From NCBI RefSeq assembly GCF_000280925.3, contig NZ_CP012109.1, positions 7,832,501 through 7,896,500 on the forward strand: a DNA stretch of 64,000 bases, read 5' to 3'. The notes below the pieces were generated by a model. It saw nothing but the letters and a program-made list of their open reading frames with translations, did not search any database and was not told where the DNA came from. Position 1 is the stretch's first letter, and each line of letters starts with the position of its first letter. Position numbers and translations under genes: made by a program. The stretch is from Myxococcus hansupus. GTDB taxonomy: Bacteria > Myxococcota > Myxococcia > Myxococcales > Myxococcaceae. Shown here one piece after another: positions 60,393 to 64,000 of this stretch.

Positions 60393-61445
60393 ATGGCGGA
60401 CATCGCGGATGGGGAACAACTCTCGGTCCAGGGCTCGGGCTCCAAGCCCTACATCCTCAAGAACACCGGCGGCGTGTACTCGTGCTCATGTCCCGCCTGG
60501 CGCAACCAGTCGGTGGGCATCGAGCGGCGCACCTGCAAGCACCTGCGCCGCGTGCGCGGTGACGCGGCGGAGAACGCGCGCATCGGCGCGGACGCGGCCG
60601 GTGGCGCCACGCCGCCCCCTCGCGCGGCGAAGAGCGCCTCGGCCAGCGACGACACGAAGGCCCCGCCCCTCCTGCTGGCCCAGTCGTGGGAGAACGACGT
60701 GGACCTCACGGACTGGTGGATGAGCGAGAAGCTCGACGGCGTGCGCGCGTACTGGGACGGCAAGCAGTTCTGGTCCCGGTTGGGCAACCCGTTCCTCGCG
60801 CCGGAGTGGTTCACCGCGGGGCTGCCGGACTTCCCGCTCGACGGGGAGTTGTTCGGTGGACGCAAGCGCTTCCAGCGCACGGTGAGCGTCGTCCGCCGGC
60901 AGGACCGGAGTGACGACTGGAAGGAGCTGTCCTTCGTCGCGTTCGACGCGCCCGGCGTCGAGGGCACCTTCGAAGCGCGGCTGGAGCGCTGCCGCCAGTG
61001 GATGGAGGACACCCGTCCCGCGTACGCGAAGTGGCACGAGCACGCGCGCTGCGGCGGCACGGCGCACCTGCGCGAGGAGCTGGCGCGGGTGGAGGCCCTG
61101 GGTGGAGAGGGCCTCATGCTGCGCCAGCCGGGCTCACGTTACGAGGCGGGCCGCTCGCACACCCTGCTCAAGGTGAAGAGCTTCAAGGACGACGAGGCGC
61201 GCGTGGTGGGCCACGTGGCCGGCGCGGGCCGCCACAAGGGACGGCTGGGCGCGCTGGAGGTGGAATTGCGCAATGGCAAGCGCTTCAGCGTGGGCACGGG
61301 CCTGTCGGACGCGGAGCGCGCGGCGCCGCCCCCCGTGGGTGCCATCATCACCTTCCGCTACCAGGAGCTGTCGAACGACGGCATCCCGCGCTTCCCGTCG
61401 TACGTGGGTGTGCGCGTCGACGCCGCGCCTTTCACCGCGAGCTGA
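60393..61445 (+). CDS. SWIM zinc finger-ATP-dependent DNA ligase fusion
   Basis: A 350-residue protein. N-terminal SWIM finger: C31-x-C33 (YSCSCPAW) with C48-x-H50 (RTCKH). An Ala-rich linker (55-95) precedes a minimal ATP-dependent ligase: catalytic Lys113 in SEKLDGVRA, DGELFGGR (motif III), GEGLMLRQPG (motif IV), LLKVKSF (motif V), and an OB fold (VGAIITFRYQEL). It is like short LigB/LigC-type ligases with an extra DNA-binding finger in place of a usual domain. GGAGG 7 nt before the ATG. Probably seals nicks in repair rather than replication. Confidence 0.9.
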   Translation: MADIADGEQLSVQGSGSKPYILKNTGGVYSCSCPAWRNQSVGIERRTCKHLRRVRGDAAENARIGADAAGGATPPPRAAKSASASDDTKAPPLLLAQSWENDVDLTDWWMSEKLDGVRAYWDGKQFWSRLGNPFLAPEWFTAGLPDFPLDGELFGGRKRFQRTVSVVRRQDRSDDWKELSFVAFDAPGVEGTFEARLERCRQWMEDTRPAYAKWHEHARCGGTAHLREELARVEALGGEGLMLRQPGSRYEAGRSHTLLKVKSFKDDEARVVGHVAGAGRHKGRLGALEVELRNGKRFSVGTGLSDAERAAPPPVGAIITFRYQELSNDGIPRFPSYVGVRVDAAPFTAS

Positions 61446-61577
61446 GGCCAGCCGTCCCACGGCAGGAGTCGCGGGTCCGCTGGTCGACGGAGCGGCGGCG
61501 CATTGCCACCTGACAGACGGTGCATGGCGGGGGTGATGCGCGCGGAAGGCGCGCCCTGGTGTCTGCTTCCAGGAACC

Positions 61578-62987
61578 ATGCACTGCGAGCTCTGTCTGAC
61601 CGAGCATCCCTGCGATGTAGCGTGTGGCGGCGAGCCCTGGACGCAGGTGTACCTGTCCACCGGCGACCTGGAAGCGCCTCCCGTGGACCTCACGGGCCAG
61701 ACGCTGGGGCATTACCGGCTGGTCCGCCGGTTGGGCACTGGCGGGATGGGCACCGTCTACCTGGGCGAGCAGACGCGCATTGGCGCGCGGGTGGCGGTGA
61801 AGGTGCTGCACCCCCACCTGGGACGGGATGAAAGCCTGCGCGCGCGCTTCTACGCGGAAGCACGCACCGTCAACGTGGTGGGCCATCCGAACATCGTCCA
61901 CATCTTCGACATCAACGAGGCCCCGGGCGGCATCCACTACTTCGTCATGGAGTACCTGGAGGGCGTGCCCATGTCGCACCTGCCCCGGCCCATGGCGCCC
62001 GCGCCGCTGGTGACGCTGCTGGCGCAGGCGTGTGACGCGCTGGAGGCGGCGCACCGGTGCGGCGTGGTGCACCGGGACTTGAAGCCGGACAACCTCTTCG
62101 TGGTGCGGCACGCGGGGGAGCCGCCGTCGCTGCGCGTGCTGGACTTCGGCGTGGCGAAGGCGCGCCGGCCCCATCCCGGGGACGACGAGACGGCGGCGGG
62201 CATCATCCTGGGTACGCCCGCGTACATGGCCCCGGAGCAGTCCGCGGGGCAGCCGGTGGACGGGCGCGCGGACATCTACGCGCTGTCGGTGACAGCCTAT
62301 TACCTGGCGACGGGGCAACTGCCTTTCGAGCGAGGGCAGATGGTTGAGCTGGCCCTGGGCACGGGGCCCGTGGGCGCGCCGCCGCCGCACCTGCTGGTGC
62401 CGGGGGTGCCGCCCGCGCTCTCCGAGGTGCTGCTGCGCGCGCTGGCCCGCCGCTGCGAGGACCGCTACGCCACCGCGTTGGAGTTCAAGGAGGCCCTGCT
62501 GTTGGCCGTCGCCCAGCCGCTCGCGGCCACGCCGCCGGCGGATACGCCTCCGCCGATGAGCCACACACCGATTCCGTCCCTGGCATGGCTGGACACGGAG
62601 AGTCCCGTGACTGAATCCAACATCCTCACGCCGCCCCTGACGTGGGTGGCCCGGGTGCGTCGCCGCTCGGGCGCGGGCGACGTGGAGGTGCTGTGCACGG
62701 AGCTGAGCCGCGGCGGCCTGTTCATGTGCTGCGCGGACCCCTTCCCGCGCCTGTTCAACCGGCTGGAGTTCACGCTGCTGCTGGCCGGCGAGCTGGTGGA
62801 GTGCGCGGGCGAGGTGGTGCGCCACGTGGACGCCGCGCAGGCGCAGACGTGGGGCATGTTGTCCACGGGCGTGGGGGTGCAGTTCATCAACCCCTCCGCG
62901 CGCCTGTGCGACCTCATCCGCCGCGTGCAGCCGCACCGGCTGACCACGCCCGCCTCCACGCTGATGCGCGCGGAAGTGGTGCTCTGA
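61578..62987 (+). CDS. Ser/Thr protein kinase with N-terminal Cys cluster and C-terminal PilZ domain
   Basis: A 469-residue Hanks-type kinase. N-terminus CELCLTEHPCDVACGG has four cysteines (3, 6, 12, 16), likely a zinc knuckle. Kinase domain about 45-310: GTGGMGTVYLG (Gly loop), AVKVLHPHL (Lys), HRDLKPDN (Asp167), DFGVAK, APEQSAG. No membrane helix. The C-terminal about 110 residues are PilZ-like (RRRSGAGDVEVLCTELSRGG, GEVVRHVDAA), so c-di-GMP control is possible although the usual RxxxR is only partly visible. AGGA is just ahead of ATG 61578. Confidence 0.9.
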   Translation: MHCELCLTEHPCDVACGGEPWTQVYLSTGDLEAPPVDLTGQTLGHYRLVRRLGTGGMGTVYLGEQTRIGARVAVKVLHPHLGRDESLRARFYAEARTVNVVGHPNIVHIFDINEAPGGIHYFVMEYLEGVPMSHLPRPMAPAPLVTLLAQACDALEAAHRCGVVHRDLKPDNLFVVRHAGEPPSLRVLDFGVAKARRPHPGDDETAAGIILGTPAYMAPEQSAGQPVDGRADIYALSVTAYYLATGQLPFERGQMVELALGTGPVGAPPPHLLVPGVPPALSEVLLRALARRCEDRYATALEFKEALLLAVAQPLAATPPADTPPPMSHTPIPSLAWLDTESPVTESNILTPPLTWVARVRRRSGAGDVEVLCTELSRGGLFMCCADPFPRLFNRLEFTLLLAGELVECAGEVVRHVDAAQAQTWGMLSTGVGVQFINPSARLCDLIRRVQPHRLTTPASTLMRAEVVL

Positions 62988-63164
62988 CCCGCCTTTCGCC
63001 ATTTTGAGCGAGGGGCCGCGATTCAAGCGGCCTTCGCCGCATCAACCCGCGATTTCGATTCGGCGGATGCTGCCCCCGCCTTCGGATTCGACACACAGGT
63101 CGGCCGTGCCGAAGCCCGGAACACGCTACGCCACTCCCCCCTCATTCCACGCGGGGAGAGCCAC

Positions 63165-63680
63165 TCATTTTCCAGGGTAGCCGTTCGCGTCCAGCGCCTC
63201 GTAGTACTGGTCAATCCAGGCCCGAGTGGGCCCCTGTGGATCTTCCTCCAAGCAAAACTGATTCAGCACCTTCCGCGTCATGGCCAGCGCGGAAAGGGAC
63301 ATGTCCGTGGAGATTACTACCGAGGGATATGCCGTCGTACCCGTGGAGTCGCGGACCTCATCCAGCCACAGGTCGAGGGGCAGAAAGTACTCTCCATGCA
63401 TCTGCGGAGCCCCAGGGGGAAAGAGCGGCTTGTCGCCAGCGTTGAGGCGTAGGTGGATGCGCACAGCCCGGTTGCGACTGGCATTGGCCACGACGAGGAT
63501 GGGCACACCATCTCGCTCGGCGGGGAACAGCGACTCCCAGTCCTTCACATGCTCGGGCTTCTCAAGACAGTCCCTAAAGAACTCGGCCCAAAACATCTCC
63601 AGCAGGAGGAACTCCAGGTCGTTTTCTCTGAAAGCCAGGAAGGGGAAGAACGGATGCTCTCGCAGTTGCTCAAGGTTCAT
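63165..63680 (-). CDS. Hypothetical protein in a less GC-rich segment
   Basis: A 171-residue soluble protein starting MNLEQLREHPFFPFLAF. It is rich in aromatics and acidic residues (EFLLLEMFWAEFFRDCLEK), with a middle beta part (VPILVVANASRNRAVRIHLR). The surrounding 0.8 kb looks less GC-rich than the rest. Such acidic small proteins in compositionally different spots can be immunity proteins, but no toxin is in view, so this is only a suggestion. Confidence 0.72.
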   Translation of the reverse strand: MNLEQLREHPFFPFLAFRENDLEFLLLEMFWAEFFRDCLEKPEHVKDWESLFPAERDGVPILVVANASRNRAVRIHLRLNAGDKPLFPPGAPQMHGEYFLPLDLWLDEVRDSTGTTAYPSVVISTDMSLSALAMTRKVLNQFCLEEDPQGPTRAWIDQYYEALDANGYPGK

Positions 63681-63890
63681 GGCGCCTCAAGTAACGCCGT
63701 TATTGGAAGCTCCGCAGGAGTCGATATCGTGCAGAATGTCTCTTTGAGTTCCACTGACTCCGAAGGACTTTTGCCCTAAGCCCCGATCATCCATGTTGTC
63801 CACCTACACGAACGCAGCGTAGGTCTTTTCAGCGACGACGTGCGGCAACCGCGTTCAGTGGGAATCAGGGCGACGCAACCAACGTGCTGC

Positions 63891-64000
63891 TTATCTCAGG
63901 ATAGCCATGACGAACTGAAGGAGAGAGAGTTCAAGGTGGGTGCGAACGGCAAAGGACCGTTCGAAATCGCCCAGAATTTGCGTCCAGACATCATCAGCTA
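63891..64000 (-). CDS. Possible C-terminal end of a gene running off the window
   Basis: On the minus strand the last 36 codons before a TAA at 63891 read as plausible protein: DVWTQILGDFERSFAVRTHL and ELSLLQFVMAILR at the end. It would lie upstream of the 63165 gene on the same strand. The plus strand across the same bases is also open (63780-64000, with KEREFKVGANGKGPFEIAQN), so orientation is uncertain. Confidence 0.35.
   Translation of the reverse strand, partial: ADDVWTQILGDFERSFAVRTHLELSLLQFVMAILR

Overview
The window is a visibly GC-rich, densely coding bacterial chromosome segment with about 60 genes on both strands. I read no rRNA, tRNA, CRISPR array, integrase or transposase. The best taxonomic marker is the adjacent set pomY-pomZ-pomX (34.2-37.8 kb). 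This ParA-type cell-division positioning system is known from Myxococcus xanthus and relatives, and the key residues (PomZ K66 and D90; PomX K13 and R15) sit at the same numbers as in the described proteins. Many lipoproteins with Asp/Ala/Gly-rich linkers, a CHASE2 cyclase, a Ser/Thr kinase and several sensor kinases also fit a myxobacterium (Myxococcaceae: Myxococcus, Corallococcus or Pyxidicoccus-like).

Layout. 0-3.5 kb: a TetR regulator, a lipoprotein membrane-fusion protein and an RND pump cut by the left edge, with two tandem operators upstream. 3.5-12.8 kb: RNase Z, a rhomboid protease, an amidohydrolase, a DUF4139 protein and several lipoproteins. 12.8-21.9 kb: a frameshifted WGR-domain gene; the peroxide unit ohrR-ohr with a perfect OhrR box; an S8 protease whose P domain precedes the catalytic domain; a HipA-like kinase/DUF3037 pair; three tandem paralogous lipoproteins (one frameshifted); an endonuclease/phosphatase-fold protein. 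21.9-32.9 kb: a J-domain protein, an M1 aminopeptidase, a PAS histidine kinase, TspO, DUF924, and a unit of CHASE2 cyclase, SH3-like protein and M48 protease. 32.9-38.5 kb: the PomXYZ locus with a divergent XRE regulator. 38.7-44.5 kb: a desaturase overlapping an AraC regulator, an ABC ATPase without a normal signature, a histidine kinase and a phospholipase-D-like protein. 44.6-48.3 kb: a TetR regulator with two operators and two tandem aldehyde dehydrogenases. 48.4-63 kb: membrane PH-domain proteins, a 57-bp intergenic tandem repeat, an ABC-F ATPase, B3/B4, DUF481 and CBS proteins, a LysR/SDR pair, gluconokinase, carbonic anhydrase, a dihydroxyacetone kinase, a SWIM-DNA ligase fusion and a PilZ-tailed kinase. 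63-64 kb: a less GC-rich end with one unrecognised gene and possibly the end of another.

The clearest functional units are Pom cell division, two TetR-controlled modules (efflux; aldehyde oxidation), OhrR/Ohr peroxide defence and the cyclase operon. Nothing here is clearly a wholly new system. The most unusual items are the repeat-expanded PomY, the domain order of the S8 protease, the SWIM-ligase fusion, the tandem lipoproteins with a homopolymer frameshift, and the paired operators.
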